Part shown: positions 17,299 through 27,412 of the stretch, piece after piece | Layout of the letters: the number at the start of each line of letters is the position of its first letter | How positions within the stretch are numbered: position 1 is the first letter of the stretch | Source: Caulobacterales bacterium | GTDB lineage: Bacteria > Pseudomonadota > Alphaproteobacteria > Caulobacterales > Aquidulcibacteraceae | Length of the DNA stretch: 64,000 bases | NCBI GenBank assembly: GCA_017303355.1 | Contig: JAFLCU010000006.1 | Span: 124,001 to 188,000, forward strand | Reading direction: 5' to 3' | Notes under the pieces: generated by a model | Seen by the model: only the letters and a program-made list of their open reading frames with translations | What the model was told of the DNA's origin: nothing | Databases searched by the model: none | Position numbers and translations under genes: made by a program

Positions 17299-19094
17299 CG
17301 CTTGGCTTCGGCCAGGTCGACGATCTCCGCCTCGGCGCGGACATTGCCGTTCCACTCATTGCGCTTGAGGCGAACGGCGGCGTGAAACACGCCCTCCTTC
17401 TTCATCATCGCCTCGCCCAGCGGGCTCTTCATCGCGCGAAAGGCAATGCCGCCGATGCGTGCGCCGCGCGCATCCTCCAGCGTGAAGCGCACATGCTCGT
17501 CCTTCACCAGTTTCGAGAAGCACACGCGCACGTCCGGCAGCGCGAACACCGGCTCTGGGTGCCCCTGCCCGTACGGCCCGATGCGATCGAGCGCATCGAT
17601 CAATGACATATCCATCGCGCCGACAGCGCCAGCCGCATCCACCGAAAGCGCGCGCGCTTCGCCAGCGGAGGCCGCGAGCTCTCGTTCTAATTGTTCGGAG
17701 AGAAAATTCTTCAGCGCTTCGACCTTGTCCCACTCCACCGTGAGCCCCGCCGCCGCCGCGTGTCCGCCGCCATTGATCAGCAACCCCGCTTCTTTCGCCG
17801 CCGCCACCGCCGCGCCGAGGTTGACACCGGGCGTCGAGCGGCCGGAGCCTTTCGCCGGCTCATGCTCGCTGACGCCACCCAACACGATGGTGGGCTTCAT
17901 CAGACGATCCTTCAGCCGCCCGGCCGCGATGCCAATGACGCCCGGATGCCAGCGATGCGAGCCAACGATGATCACGCTATGCTTTTCCGCTTCGGCGATC
18001 GCGTCGGTCTCGGCTTCCGCGAGCATCTCCGCTTCGCGCTGGCGGCGCTCCTGGTTCAGCGCTTCCAGGGTCGCCGCGAGTTCGCGCGCTTCGTCTGGAT
18101 CTTCCGTCGAAAGCAATTTCGTCGCCAGCGACGCATCACCGACGCGGCCGCCCGCATTGATGCGCGGTCCCAGAATGAAGCCAAAATCATAGACGCTGGC
18201 CTGGCCCTTGCGGCCGGCATTCTCGGCGAGCGCGGCCATGCCGATATTCTTGCCGTTGCGCAGAATCTTGAGGCCTTGCGCAACGATGGCGCGATTGAAG
18301 CCCGTCAGCGGCGCGACATCGCACACCGTGCCGATGGCGGCCAGATCAAGCATCTGAATGAGATCGGGCAGATTGTTCGAGCCGATCGACCCACGCCGGC
18401 GCGCCTCGCGATTAATCGCCGCCATGGTCACCAGCACGACCCCCGCCGCCGTGAGGTGGCCTTGGCCCGAGCGGTCATCCTGACGATTTGGATTCACCAC
18501 CGCGCGCGCTTTCGGAGGCGGCCCAGCCATCAAATGGTGATCGAGCACCACCACGTCGATGCCCAGATCAGCAGCGGCGTTCAGCGGTCCTTCGGCGGCG
18601 GCGCCGCAATCAACGGTGATGACCAACTCAACACCGGCCGCCTTCAAGCGTTCGAACGCGATGATCGAAGGCCCGTAGCCTTCCGTCATCCGGTCCGGTA
18701 CGTAGATTTTCAGTTCGCGCCCGCGCGCACGGAAATAGCGCACGAGCTGGGCGCCCGACGAACCGCCATCGACATCGTAATCGGCCAGCACCGCGCACGA
18801 ACGGCCAGCAACGATGGCGTCCTCGATCACGCGCGCGGCTTCGTCCATGTCCTGGAATGTGGACGGGTCGGGAAACAGCGCCTTCAGCGTGGGATCAAGA
18901 AATGTCTCGGCGCCTTCAAGCGATATGCCGCGCGCCGCCAGTAGGCGCGCCGCGATTTCCGGCAGCGAGAAGCGCCGGCGAAACGCCTCGACCAAGCCAA
19001 GCTCGGCCTCGCGCGTGCGCCAGCGCCGGCCCGTGAGCGAACGCTCCACGCCGAGAAACGCCGCGCCGCTCTCAAGCTTGAGGGCCGCGCTCAT
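17295..19094 (-). CDS. recJ: single-stranded-DNA-specific exonuclease RecJ
   Basis: 599-residue 5'-3' exonuclease of the DHH family used in recombination and mismatch repair. Metal-site motifs are seen: VLADYDVDGGSSGAQL (about residue 100), VITVDCGAA, VVLDHHLMAG, and the DHHA1 segment INGGGHAAAAGLTV in the second half; an OB-like C-terminal domain follows. Full length. It follows glpX and a lipoprotein gene on the same strand. Confidence 0.95.
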   Translation of the reverse strand: MSAALKLESGAAFLGVERSLTGRRWRTREAELGLVEAFRRRFSLPEIAARLLAARGISLEGAETFLDPTLKALFPDPSTFQDMDEAARVIEDAIVAGRSCAVLADYDVDGGSSGAQLVRYFRARGRELKIYVPDRMTEGYGPSIIAFERLKAAGVELVITVDCGAAAEGPLNAAADLGIDVVVLDHHLMAGPPPKARAVVNPNRQDDRSGQGHLTAAGVVLVTMAAINREARRRGSIGSNNLPDLIQMLDLAAIGTVCDVAPLTGFNRAIVAQGLKILRNGKNIGMAALAENAGRKGQASVYDFGFILGPRINAGGRVGDASLATKLLSTEDPDEARELAATLEALNQERRQREAEMLAEAETDAIAEAEKHSVIIVGSHRWHPGVIGIAAGRLKDRLMKPTIVLGGVSEHEPAKGSGRSTPGVNLGAAVAAAKEAGLLINGGGHAAAAGLTVEWDKVEALKNFLSEQLERELAASAGEARALSVDAAGAVGAMDMSLIDALDRIGPYGQGHPEPVFALPDVRVCFSKLVKDEHVRFTLEDARGARIGGIAFRAMKSPLGEAMMKKEGVFHAAVRLKRNEWNGNVRAEAEIVDLAEAKR

Positions 19095-19167
19095 GGGAAA
19101 TTAGCCGAATCGCTTAGCGCCATGGCGGAGCATCGCCCGCCGCCGCGCCAGTCCCAAGCCCGCCCGA

Positions 19168-19527
19168 TCAGTGAACGGTATAATTGACGCCGCCGCCGGC
19201 GCGCACGCTCATGCGCTGATAGGCCTGCTGGCCGCCGCCGCTGACCGAACCCGCGCCCACATCCCAGCACCCCGCCGAGACGGTGAAATCGTAGGAGCGG
19301 CCCGGCGGGATCGCCATGCCGTCCGGCAAACGGTTCAATCCGTAGGTGGACGCGCTGCAGGTCGAGATCACCACGACATCGACTATGTAGGGGCTAGCGT
19401 TGCTGACGCGGATAATGCCTGTCGGCTCGCCCGGCCGGATCAACGGCCCGCCCGTGATCAGGCTCGCGCAAGCCGACAGCATGAGCGCACATAAAATGGC
19501 GACGCCGCCACGCACCAGATGTTTCAT
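19168..19527 (-). CDS. lipoprotein, 119 residues
   Basis: Start chosen at 19527 (MKHLVRGG) because GGGG lies 6 nt upstream. The signal ends in lipobox L-S-A-C (Cys20). The mature part is beta-rich with two cysteines (about 55 and 85) and a Gly/Ser/Gln stretch before the end. No family recognised. It sits between recJ and glpX on the same strand, with its own 70-nt leader. Confidence 0.6.
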   Translation of the reverse strand: MKHLVRGGVAILCALMLSACASLITGGPLIRPGEPTGIIRVSNASPYIVDVVVISTCSASTYGLNRLPDGMAIPPGRSYDFTVSAGCWDVGAGSVSGGGQQAYQRMSVRAGGGVNYTVH

Positions 19528-19604
19528 TTGCATCCCCAGATCACGTCGAATCTGAAGAGAGCAGAGCGCGGCGCGCCTTACGCGTGGCCCCCCATTTGCT
19601 GGAT

Positions 19605-20555
19605 TCAGCCCAATGGTTGTTGCAGACGCAACTCCGCCATCGTCCGCGTCGCCGAGTTCAGCACCAGCGTATCCGTATGCACGAGCCCGGAAATAAAGCG
19701 CACGCCATCGAGCAGAGATCCGGGCGTCACGCCCGTTGCGATGAAAATCGCGTCCGTGCTGACCAATTCATCGAGCGTATATCTGCGTTTCAAATCCTCG
19801 ATGCCCGCCGCCTCGGCGCGCGCGCGTTCCTGGTCGTTGCGGATCACGAGGCGTCCCTGAAATTGGCCGCCGACACATTTCAGCGCCGCCGCCGCCAACA
19901 CGCCTTCAGGCGCGCCGCCGGAGCCGACATACATGTCGATGCCTGTCTCGGGTTTGGTGCAATTGATCACGCCGGCGATATCGCCGTCGCCAATCAAATG
20001 CACGCGCGCGCCGACAGCGCGTAATCCCTCGATCAAACTGGCATGGCGCGGGCGATCCAAAACGCAGACGCCGACCTCCTCGACCTTCACACCCTTGGCG
20101 CGCGCCAAGGCGCGCACGTTCTGCTCGATTGGTTTATCCAGATCGACAATGCCGTCATCGAAACCGGCGCCAATGGCGATTTTGTCCATGTAAGTGTCTG
20201 GCGCATGCAGCAAGCCGCCCTTCGGCGCGATCGCGATCACCGAGAGCGCGTTCGCCTTGGCTTTCGCCGTCAGCGTCGTGCCCTCAAGCGGGTCAAGCGC
20301 GATATCGAACGCCGGGCCTTGGCCCTTGCCGACCTCTTCGCCCACGAACAGCATCGGCGCATTGTCCCGCTCGCCTTCGCCGATCACAACGCGGCCCTTG
20401 ATCGGCAGCGCGTTCAACATCGCGCGCATGGCGTCGACGGCGGCCTGATCCGCCGCGCGTTCGTCGCCGCGCCCGGTGAATTGCGCCGCCGCGATCGCCG
20501 CGGCGATCGGCGCACGCGCGACCGCGAACGCGAGTTCGTCGGTGATGGCGTTCAT
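19605..20555 (-). CDS. glpX: class II fructose-1,6-bisphosphatase
   Basis: 316-residue gluconeogenic enzyme that hydrolyses fructose-1,6-bisphosphate (some homologues also act on sedoheptulose-1,7-bisphosphate). Motifs: KGRVVIGEGERDNAPML, the metal-binding DPLEGTT near residue 87, GGAPEGVLAAAALKC, and VTPGSLLDGVRF near the end. The start at 20555 (MNAITDELAF) overlaps the hom stop by 4 nt, a coupling usual in alphaproteobacteria. Confidence 0.95.
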   Translation of the reverse strand: MNAITDELAFAVARAPIAAAIAAAQFTGRGDERAADQAAVDAMRAMLNALPIKGRVVIGEGERDNAPMLFVGEEVGKGQGPAFDIALDPLEGTTLTAKAKANALSVIAIAPKGGLLHAPDTYMDKIAIGAGFDDGIVDLDKPIEQNVRALARAKGVKVEEVGVCVLDRPRHASLIEGLRAVGARVHLIGDGDIAGVINCTKPETGIDMYVGSGGAPEGVLAAAALKCVGGQFQGRLVIRNDQERARAEAAGIEDLKRRYTLDELVSTDAIFIATGVTPGSLLDGVRFISGLVHTDTLVLNSATRTMAELRLQQPLG

Positions 20556-21865
20556 CCCTTGCTCCAGGTCCGCGCGCGATGGCCGGATTCTTCTATCGGC
20601 ATCACGTAAGGCGGCTCCGCGACAACATCGAGACGCTCGATGGCGGCGACCGCCGCTTCCAATGACGCGCGCGCGCACGATTGCGTCGTCAACACGATCG
20701 GCACGGCAGGCCCCTCGTGTCCCGGCATCTGCAGGAAGCTTTCGATCGAGATATTCTCGTGCGCCAAGCGATCCGAGACCGCCGCGACCACGCCCGGCTT
20801 ATCCTGCACCATCAGACGCATATAGAAGCGGCCATACTCCGCCGGCGCCGCACGTGGCGCGGCCGCCAATTGCGCGAGCGGGCGCCCAAACGCGTGCCCG
20901 CCGCGGCCTTCGGCCAGATCGATGAGATCAGAAGCCACGGAAGACGCCGTCGGCCCCTCGCCGGCGCCGCGGCCGATAAATGTGAGCTGCCCCACCGGGT
21001 CCGCATCCGCCACCAGCGCATTGAGCGAGCCACCAACATTCGCAAGCGGGTGATCGAAGCCCAAAAGCGCCGGACTCACATGCATCGACACCGCGCCGCC
21101 CTCGAGCGCGCCCTTGGCGATCAGCTTGATGCGATAGCCAAGCTTGCCGGCCAGGCGAATATCGGTGAGCGATACCCGATCGATCCCCTCGATCCGCACG
21201 TGATCGTAATCAGGCCGCGCGCCAAACGCGATCGCGGAAAGAATGGTGAGCTTGTGGGCGGCGTCAAAACCGCCAACATCCGTGGTTGGATCGGCTTCCG
21301 CGTAGCCGAGACGCTGCGCGTCAGCGAGCACGTCCTCGAACGAACGACCCGTCTGCTCCATCTCGGTGAGGATGTAATTGCAGGTGCCGTTCAGAATGCC
21401 CGCCACGGCGCTGGCGCGGCAGCCCGCGAGGCTTTCCTTCAACGCTTTCACCATCGGCACGCCGCCGCCAACGGCGGCCTCGAACAACAGCTTGCCGCCC
21501 GTGCGCTCGGACACTTCCGCTAGCTTCGTTCCGTGCACCGCCACCAGCGCCTTGTTGGCCGTCACCACATGCGCGCCGCGCTCAAGCGCTGTCTCCACCG
21601 CGCGTTTCGCCGGGCCGTCCGAGCCGCCGATCAGTTCGACAAGCACGTCAATCTCGGGATTGGCGGCGAGTTCAACCGGATCGTCGAACCATTGGTAGCG
21701 CTCGATGTTCACGCCACGCTGGCGGCCACGATTGCGCGCCGAAACGGCGACCAGTTCCAGCTTTTCGTTAAGCCTGCCGTTCTCGTCGGCGAACAGCTTC
21801 AGCAAGCCTGCGCCCACCGTGCCCAATCCAGCCACGCCGACGCGGAGTTTCTTGCTGTTGCTCAT
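20552..21865 (-). CDS. hom: homoserine dehydrogenase
   Basis: 437-residue NAD(P)-dependent enzyme reducing aspartate semialdehyde to homoserine for Thr and Met. N-terminal nucleotide-binding loop VGVAGLGTVGAGLL, catalytic-domain signature ILNGTCNYILTEMEQTG, and a C-terminal ACT domain (YMRLMVQDKPGVVAAVSDR) for feedback control by threonine. Start chosen at 21865 (MSNSKKLRVG), 5 nt after the aminotransferase stop. Confidence 0.95.
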   Translation of the reverse strand: MSNSKKLRVGVAGLGTVGAGLLKLFADENGRLNEKLELVAVSARNRGRQRGVNIERYQWFDDPVELAANPEIDVLVELIGGSDGPAKRAVETALERGAHVVTANKALVAVHGTKLAEVSERTGGKLLFEAAVGGGVPMVKALKESLAGCRASAVAGILNGTCNYILTEMEQTGRSFEDVLADAQRLGYAEADPTTDVGGFDAAHKLTILSAIAFGARPDYDHVRIEGIDRVSLTDIRLAGKLGYRIKLIAKGALEGGAVSMHVSPALLGFDHPLANVGGSLNALVADADPVGQLTFIGRGAGEGPTASSVASDLIDLAEGRGGHAFGRPLAQLAAAPRAAPAEYGRFYMRLMVQDKPGVVAAVSDRLAHENISIESFLQMPGHEGPAVPIVLTTQSCARASLEAAVAAIERLDVVAEPPYVMPIEESGHRARTWSKG

Positions 21866-21870
21866 CACGC

Positions 21871-23073
21871 TTACTCCGTCGCCGCCGGAGCCGCGTTCGA
21901 TTGCAGGAATTTCTTCAAATTGCGCGCCGCCTGGCGGATGCGCTGCTCGTTCTCGACGAGCGCGATGCGGACGAAATTGTCGCCATATTCGCCAAAGCCC
22001 GCGCCCGGCGCGACCGCGATCTCGGAGCCTTCCATCAAGCGCTTGGCGAATTCGACCGAGCCCAGATGCTTGAACTTCGCCGGCAGCTCCGCCCACACGA
22101 ACATGGACGCGCTCGGCTTAGGCAATTCCCAGCCCGCCTTGGCGAACGAGTCCAGCAACACGTCGCGGCGCTGCTTATAGATGTCGCGCATCTCGGCGAC
22201 GCAATCTTGCGGGCCGTTCAGCGCAGCAGCGGCCGCCACCTGCACTGGCGTATAGGCGCCGTAATCAAGATAGGATTTCACCCGCGCCAGGGCCGCGATC
22301 AGCCGCTCGTTGCCAAGCGCGAAGCCAACGCGGAAGCCCGCCATCGAATAGGTCTTCGAGAGCGTATTCACCTCGACGGCTACGTCCGTGGCGCCCGGCA
22401 CTTGCAGCACCGATGGCGGCGGATCGCCTTCGAAATATATCTCCGAATAGGCCATATCGGAGAGCACGAACATCTCGTGCTTCTTCGCGAACGCGACGAC
22501 CTCTTTGTAGAAATCCAAATCCGCCGTCTGCGCGGTGGGATTGGCCGGATAGCACGTGATCAGCGCGATCGGAGGCGGCACCGAATGGCGCACCGCGCGG
22601 CCAAGCCCGCTCAGATATTGCTCCGGCGAATGCGCTTCCACCGAACGGATCACGCCGCCGGCCATGATGAAGCCGAACGCGTGGATCGGATAAGACGGGT
22701 TCGGCGCGATGATCACATCGCCCGGCGCCGTGATCGCTTGCGCCAGATTGGCGAAACCTTCCTTCGAGCCAAGCGTGGAAACGATCTGCGTATCCGGATT
22801 GAGCTTCACGCCAAAGCGGCGCTCGTAATAGCCAGCCATCGCCTTGCGCAGACCAGGAATGCCGCGCGAGGCCGAATAGCGATTGGTGCGCGGCTTGCGC
22901 GCGGTCTCGACCAGCTTGTCGACGATATGCGCCGGCACAGGCAGATCAGGATTGCCCATGCCGAAATCGATGATGTCGACGCCCTGATTGCGCAGCCGCG
23001 CCTTCAGCTTGTTGACCTCTTCAAAGACATACGGCGGTAGGCGGCGGATTTTGTGAAAGTCAGACGTGCTCAT
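21871..23073 (-). CDS. PLP-dependent aminotransferase, AlaC/DapL type
   Basis: 400-residue fold-type I aminotransferase. The PLP lysine is in TLSKTYSMAGFRVGF, and the N-terminal IDFGMGNPDLPVP signature and TCYPANPTAQTADL segment place it with AlaC-like and LL-diaminopimelate-type enzymes. Located directly upstream of hom, it probably serves alanine or amino-acid synthesis, the usual annotation in this context. The start at 23073 (MSTSDFHKIR) is where homology begins. Confidence 0.88.
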   Translation of the reverse strand: MSTSDFHKIRRLPPYVFEEVNKLKARLRNQGVDIIDFGMGNPDLPVPAHIVDKLVETARKPRTNRYSASRGIPGLRKAMAGYYERRFGVKLNPDTQIVSTLGSKEGFANLAQAITAPGDVIIAPNPSYPIHAFGFIMAGGVIRSVEAHSPEQYLSGLGRAVRHSVPPPIALITCYPANPTAQTADLDFYKEVVAFAKKHEMFVLSDMAYSEIYFEGDPPPSVLQVPGATDVAVEVNTLSKTYSMAGFRVGFALGNERLIAALARVKSYLDYGAYTPVQVAAAAALNGPQDCVAEMRDIYKQRRDVLLDSFAKAGWELPKPSASMFVWAELPAKFKHLGSVEFAKRLMEGSEIAVAPGAGFGEYGDNFVRIALVENEQRIRQAARNLKKFLQSNAAPAATE

Positions 23074-23121
23074 GGGCTCAGGGGAAGATGCGGACGAGAA
23101 CGTCCGCGGGCTCAAGGGAAA

Positions 23122-23448
23122 CTACGGCGTATGCGACTGGCGCGTTTCTTCGAGGTCCCGGCGCGCCTCTTCGAGGAACTGTTCCGGGGCCTCGGTAGCG
23201 CTTGCCGGCGCCGCGCGGGGGCTGTTCTTCACAGCTTGGCCTGCGGCGATCAGATCGCGCTGCACCGCCGCCCAATGGGCGGGGTCGACATTGGCGTCAT
23301 GCGTGCGCGGCACATCGCGCAGGCTGGGGTATGCCTCGTCAGCCGCGGCGGCGCGCTCGGCCAGCCAGTCCGGGGTCTCGCCAGCACTGGCGCACCCGGC
23401 CACGCCGGTCAAAAGGCTCGCCACGAGAATCGCTGCGCGCATACCCAT
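23122..23448 (-). CDS. lipoprotein, 108 residues
   Basis: Signal peptide with lipobox V-A-G-C (Cys19), then a hydrophilic, probably helical mature region with many Ala, Asp, Glu and Arg residues and the phrase YPSLRDVPRTHDANVDP. Two ATGs lie 6 nt apart; either works with the AAGGGAAG ribosome site. No named family recognised. Located just upstream of the aminotransferase on the same strand. Confidence 0.6.
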   Translation of the reverse strand: MGMRAAILVASLLTGVAGCASAGETPDWLAERAAAADEAYPSLRDVPRTHDANVDPAHWAAVQRDLIAAGQAVKNSPRAAPASATEAPEQFLEEARRDLEETRQSHTP

Positions 23449-23557
23449 TCTTCCCTTGGGCTCGAATTTGAGCCCCCTTTAGCCCTCCTATACCAGGGTT
23501 CGGCTTTGCGCCACCACGCGAAGCGGCATTAAACTCCCAGCAATAGGGAGAGACGCG

Positions 23558-25528
23558 ATGACGGAAGCCGACGGCAGAGGTTCAGCCGCCGCGCCAGGAC
23601 CGGAGGCCCCCAAGCCGCCGGCCAAACGCGCCCGTAAGCGCAAGCCAAAGCCCGCGCCTGCCCCAGCGGCCGTAGCGGCGCCCGAACCGGCGCCAGCGCT
23701 CAAGCCCGCCGCCAAGCCGCCGGCCGAGACGCCGGCGCCGCTCAACGAATTGGTGATGGCGCAAACCGCCGATAGCTTGGCCGCGCTTTCCGCCAACCTC
23801 ACCCAGGCGATGACGCGCACCAACCAGGTGCTCTCCGCCGCCTTCATCGATCAGGCGAAGGAAACGCAGAATTGGCGCCCCGATCCGCTGGGCATGCAGG
23901 TGGCGCTGAACGAGGTCTGGACGCATCTCGCCCAACAGCCCGAAACATTGCGCGACGCGCACGCCCAGCTTTGGCAGCGCTACGCCGAGATTTGGCAAAG
24001 GCACACCGCCTATCTGCTCACCGGCCAGACGCCGGATGAAGGCCCGGTGCGCGACAAGCGCTTCAAGGACCCAGAATGGCGCTCGAACCCCGCCTTCTCG
24101 ATGCTGCGCGAAAGCTATCTCGCCACCTCGCAATTCATCACCGGTCTCGTTGAAAAAACCGAGGGCGTCGATGAAGCGACCAAGCGCAAGGCCGTCTTCT
24201 ACATCAAGCAGGCGGTTGATGCGGCGTCGCCGTCGAATTTCCTGATGACCAACCCCGCCGCGTTGCGGGCGATGTTTCAAACCGGCGGCGAAAGCCTGCT
24301 GCAGGGCGTCGAAAATCTCGCCGAGGATTTAAAGCGCGGCGAAGGCATGCTGGCGATTTCGCAAACCGATCTCGACGCCTTCAAGGTCGGCGAGAATGTC
24401 GCCACCACGCCCGGAAAGGTCGTCTTCCGCAATCGGGTGCTCGAACTCATTCAATACAGCCCGACCACGGAGAAGGTGCACGAGGTCCCGTTGCTGATCT
24501 TTCCGCCATGGATCAACAAATTCTACATCCTCGATCTGCAGCCAAAGAATTCGATGATCAAATGGCTCCTCGATCAGGGCCACACCGTGTTCCTCGTCTC
24601 CTGGGTCAATCCCGATGAGGACATGGCTGATGTCGGCTTCGAAGATTACATGCGCGAAGGCATTTACGCCGCCGTTGACGCCGTCACCAAAGCCGCGGGC
24701 GTCGATCGTATGAACACGGTCGGCTATTGCGTTGGCGGCACGCTTCTCGCGGCCACACTCGCGCACATGGCCAAGAAGAACGACACGCGCATCCAAAGCG
24801 CCACCTTCTTCGCCAGCCAAGCCGATTTCAGATATGCCGGCGACCTGCTCGTCTTCTCCGACGACGAAGGCATCAAATTCCTGGAAAGCAAAATGGACGC
24901 GCATGGCGGCGTGCTGAGCGCGCAGACCATGGCCGACACGTTCAACTCGCTGCGCTCGAACGATCTCGTTTGGAATTACGTCGTAGATAATTACTACATC
25001 GGCAAGCAGCCCCCGCCCTTCGATCTGCTCTATTGGAACGCGGATCAGACGCGCATGCCCAAGGCGCTGCACCTCTTCTATCTGCGCCAATTCTATCGCG
25101 ACAACGCGCTGACCGAAGGCAAGATGACGCTGCTCGGCGAGAAGCTTTCATTGAAGGACGTGAAAATTCCGATCTTCCTGCAAAGCTCGAAAGAAGACCA
25201 CATCGCGCCCGCCAAGAGCGTTTATCAAAGCGCGCAAAAATATGGCGGCCCGGTCGAGTACATTATCGCGGGTTCTGGTCACATCGCCGGCGTCATCAAT
25301 CATCCAAGCGCCAACAAATATCAGTATTGGACCAATCCCAACGTCAAAGGCGCGCTGGAAGATTGGCAAGCCGTCGCCACCGAACACCCCGGCTCCTGGT
25401 GGCCCCACTGGGATGCCTGGCTCACCCGCATCAGCGGCGATGACGTGGACGCCCGCCGCCCCGGCGACGGCGAACTACAACCGCTCTGCGACGCGCCTGG
25501 CGAATACGTGAAGGTGCGATCGGAATAA
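23558..25528 (+). CDS. phaC: class I poly(3-hydroxyalkanoate) synthase
   Basis: 656-residue PHA synthase that polymerises (R)-3-hydroxyacyl-CoA on granules. It has an alpha/beta-hydrolase core with the lipase-like box GYCVGGTLL, nucleophile Cys391, catalytic Asp in SSKEDHIAP and His in GSGHIAGVINHP. The first 60 residues are an unusual Ala/Pro/Lys-rich extension absent from short class I enzymes. A GGGAG site precedes the ATG. No other pha gene is adjacent; a second PhaC lies at 60162-61979. Confidence 0.93.
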   Translation: MTEADGRGSAAAPGPEAPKPPAKRARKRKPKPAPAPAAVAAPEPAPALKPAAKPPAETPAPLNELVMAQTADSLAALSANLTQAMTRTNQVLSAAFIDQAKETQNWRPDPLGMQVALNEVWTHLAQQPETLRDAHAQLWQRYAEIWQRHTAYLLTGQTPDEGPVRDKRFKDPEWRSNPAFSMLRESYLATSQFITGLVEKTEGVDEATKRKAVFYIKQAVDAASPSNFLMTNPAALRAMFQTGGESLLQGVENLAEDLKRGEGMLAISQTDLDAFKVGENVATTPGKVVFRNRVLELIQYSPTTEKVHEVPLLIFPPWINKFYILDLQPKNSMIKWLLDQGHTVFLVSWVNPDEDMADVGFEDYMREGIYAAVDAVTKAAGVDRMNTVGYCVGGTLLAATLAHMAKKNDTRIQSATFFASQADFRYAGDLLVFSDDEGIKFLESKMDAHGGVLSAQTMADTFNSLRSNDLVWNYVVDNYYIGKQPPPFDLLYWNADQTRMPKALHLFYLRQFYRDNALTEGKMTLLGEKLSLKDVKIPIFLQSSKEDHIAPAKSVYQSAQKYGGPVEYIIAGSGHIAGVINHPSANKYQYWTNPNVKGALEDWQAVATEHPGSWWPHWDAWLTRISGDDVDARRPGDGELQPLCDAPGEYVKVRSE

Positions 25529-25850
25529 AGTAACGCAGAACCCTCGGCTTCAAAGGTACGAGCGCGCCGCGGCGCATACGCCAACGCCGCCACGAATATC
25601 ACCGCACTCATCCCCGGGGTCCATAGACCCTAGCTTTTCTGAGGTGGTGTGTACGGGGCGCGCTGTTCAAAAGTTGGAGCGCGCGGCTCCGCCGCGCAGG
25701 CGGCGCGGAGCGCCGCGCTCCCATTTCCAAGCACCGTGTGTGGACAGACCGCGCGCTAATCCTACGGCGTCATCTTTAAAAGCGCTGCAACGCCAAGCGT
25801 TTGCAGGAATCTTCGCGCAAACAATCCGACCGCTTCGTATCGGCCGGATA
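25529..25850. other. intergenic region with an imperfect palindrome
   Basis: 322 nt between phaC and the next plus-strand gene. The only structure I see is the GC-rich imperfect palindrome at 25676-25721, which may act as terminator. No convincing reading frame. Confidence 0.5.
25676..25721. repeat. GC-rich imperfect palindrome, possible terminator/REP
   Basis: The stretch from GGAGCGCGCGGCTCC to the perfect 15-bp palindrome GGAGCGCCGCGCTCC (25707-25721) can fold into a long hairpin. On the minus strand it is followed by AACTTTTG. The 15-bp core differs from the one at 15443-15457 only at its central base. Confidence 0.5.
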
Positions 25851-26378
25851 ATGCCCGGCATGAAACACATCCGCCCCCACATCTCACAGCATCGCTTAGA
25901 AAGGCTCACGACTTGGTCGCGGCTGATGCTTGTGTGGTTTGTCGGCGCTTTCACTGGCGCGATGAAGAATTCGCGCCGTCTTCGCCGCTTTGGTGATCTG
26001 ACGCTCAACGCCCTCGCCACCCAAGTCGCGGCGATTATCTTCCACCGCGCGGTCAATCTGCTGAGCCTCTACGCACGCCCTCAACAGGTCGTGCGCGTGT
26101 TCGGTACACGCGGCTTCAAGCAGCGCACCGGCCCGAAAAGCCTCATCCGCGCAGCGCACGGTTCATGGCTGCGCAAAGCGTTGCGCCATCGCGATCCGGC
26201 CGCGCGCATCTCCATCCTTTTGCACGCGCTGGCGCACGTCGATCGCTACGTCGCGCGTATCTTGCCGCGTCTGAAGCGGCGCCTCACGCGCATCTCCGCG
26301 CGCGTCATCGCCGCACCGCCAGCACACGCAGTGCGCTCGCTCGCCGACGTCGAAGCGTGCGTCGCGGATTCGTCCTAG
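25851..26378 (+). CDS. conserved-looking hypothetical protein, very basic
   Basis: 175 residues from the ATG at 25851 (a second ATG lies 9 nt later). Strongly basic, with a hydrophobic segment around residues 23-37 (MLVWFVGAFTGAM) and a possible second near 50-68. Arg/His-rich C-terminal half. No motif recognised. Codon use resembles its neighbours and the frame is open throughout, which is the main support. It could be a membrane-associated protein. Confidence 0.45.
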   Translation: MPGMKHIRPHISQHRLERLTTWSRLMLVWFVGAFTGAMKNSRRLRRFGDLTLNALATQVAAIIFHRAVNLLSLYARPQQVVRVFGTRGFKQRTGPKSLIRAAHGSWLRKALRHRDPAARISILLHALAHVDRYVARILPRLKRRLTRISARVIAAPPAHAVRSLADVEACVADSS

Positions 26379-26462
26379 TCGGACAGCCGGCGCGTCACGC
26401 CGACATCCCAGCACCAAAACAACCGTGTGGAGCCCCGCTCCACGCGGCCAAACGTGCTGCGC

Positions 26463-27401
26463 TCAAGCCAGCCCCGCGCCCTCGTCCAAGCCCAGCGCGA
26501 TGTTCATATTCTGCACCGCAGCGCCGCTTGCGCCTTTTCCGAGATTATCCAGCAGCGCGACCAGGCGCACTTCGTCATCGTGGCCAAAGACGTAGAGCTT
26601 CAGATCGTTCGTGCCGTTCAGACCTTCGGGATCGAGCGTCTTCGTCGCCGCCGCTTCTTCGAGCGACGCAACTTTCACAAAGCGCGCGCCCTCATACGCA
26701 CGCGCCAACGCGCCATGCACATCCGCAAGCTTCGCCTTCAACGCCCACAGCGGCAGCGGTACTTCGACCAGCATGCCTTTGAGATAACGCCCAACGCTCG
26801 GCGCGAAGATCGGCCCGTGCGCGAGACCGGTGTACTCACGCATCTCCGGCACGTGCTTGTGTTTTTGCGTCATCGCGTAAATGCGGAACGGCACGTTCGT
26901 GTATTCCGGCGCGCCGGCGTTTTCAAACTCCGCGATCATGCTTTTGCCGCCGCCCGAATAACCAGAGACGGCGTTCACATTCATCGGCCAATCGCGCGGC
27001 ACGATCCCCGCCTCCACCAGCGGCCGCACCAAAGCGATAAAGCCGGTCGGATAGCAGCCCGGATTGGAGATGCGCTTGGACGCCGCGATCTTGCCGCGCT
27101 GATCCTTGCTCATCTCTGCGAAACCATAAGCCCAATTGGGCGCCACGCGATGCGCGGTCGACGCGTCGATCACTTTGGTCTTGCTGTTTTCGATCAGCGT
27201 CACCGCCTCCTTCGCCGCATCATCCGGCAGGCAGAGGATCACGGCGTCGGCGCTGTTCAGCAACTTCTGGCGCTCGTCCGCATCCTTGCGCTTCTCAGGC
27301 GCGATCGAGACGAGTTCGACGTCGCGCCGCTTCTCCAAGCGCTCGCGGATTTGCAGGCCTGTCGTGCCTGCTTCGCCATCGATGAAAACTTTTGCCGTCA
27401 T
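26463..27401 (-). CDS. argC: N-acetyl-gamma-glutamyl-phosphate reductase (type 2)
   Basis: 312-residue arginine-biosynthesis enzyme of the shorter type-2 group. It starts [18 protein letters not shown], contains the active-site Cys in [16 protein letters not shown], and the [13 protein letters not shown] motif. The start at 27401 is where homology begins. It lies downstream of rpsI, separated by a terminator, an arrangement common in alphaproteobacteria. Confidence 0.94.
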   Translation of the reverse strand: MTAKVFIDGEAGTTGLQIRERLEKRRDVELVSIAPEKRKDADERQKLLNSADAVILCLPDDAAKEAVTLIENSKTKVIDASTAHRVAPNWAYGFAEMSKDQRGKIAASKRISNPGCYPTGFIALVRPLVEAGIVPRDWPMNVNAVSGYSGGGKSMIAEFENAGAPEYTNVPFRIYAMTQKHKHVPEMREYTGLAHGPIFAPSVGRYLKGMLVEVPLPLWALKAKLADVHGALARAYEGARFVKVASLEEAAATKTLDPEGLNGTNDLKLYVFGHDDEVRLVALLDNLGKGASGAAVQNMNIALGLDEGAGLA

Positions 27402-27412
27402 GCTGCGAACCC

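Noticed and set aside
23558..25528. Alpha/beta-hydrolase box in PhaC as a second immune effector.
   Set aside because: The nucleophile is Cys and the whole protein matches PHA synthase; no signalling motif at its ends.
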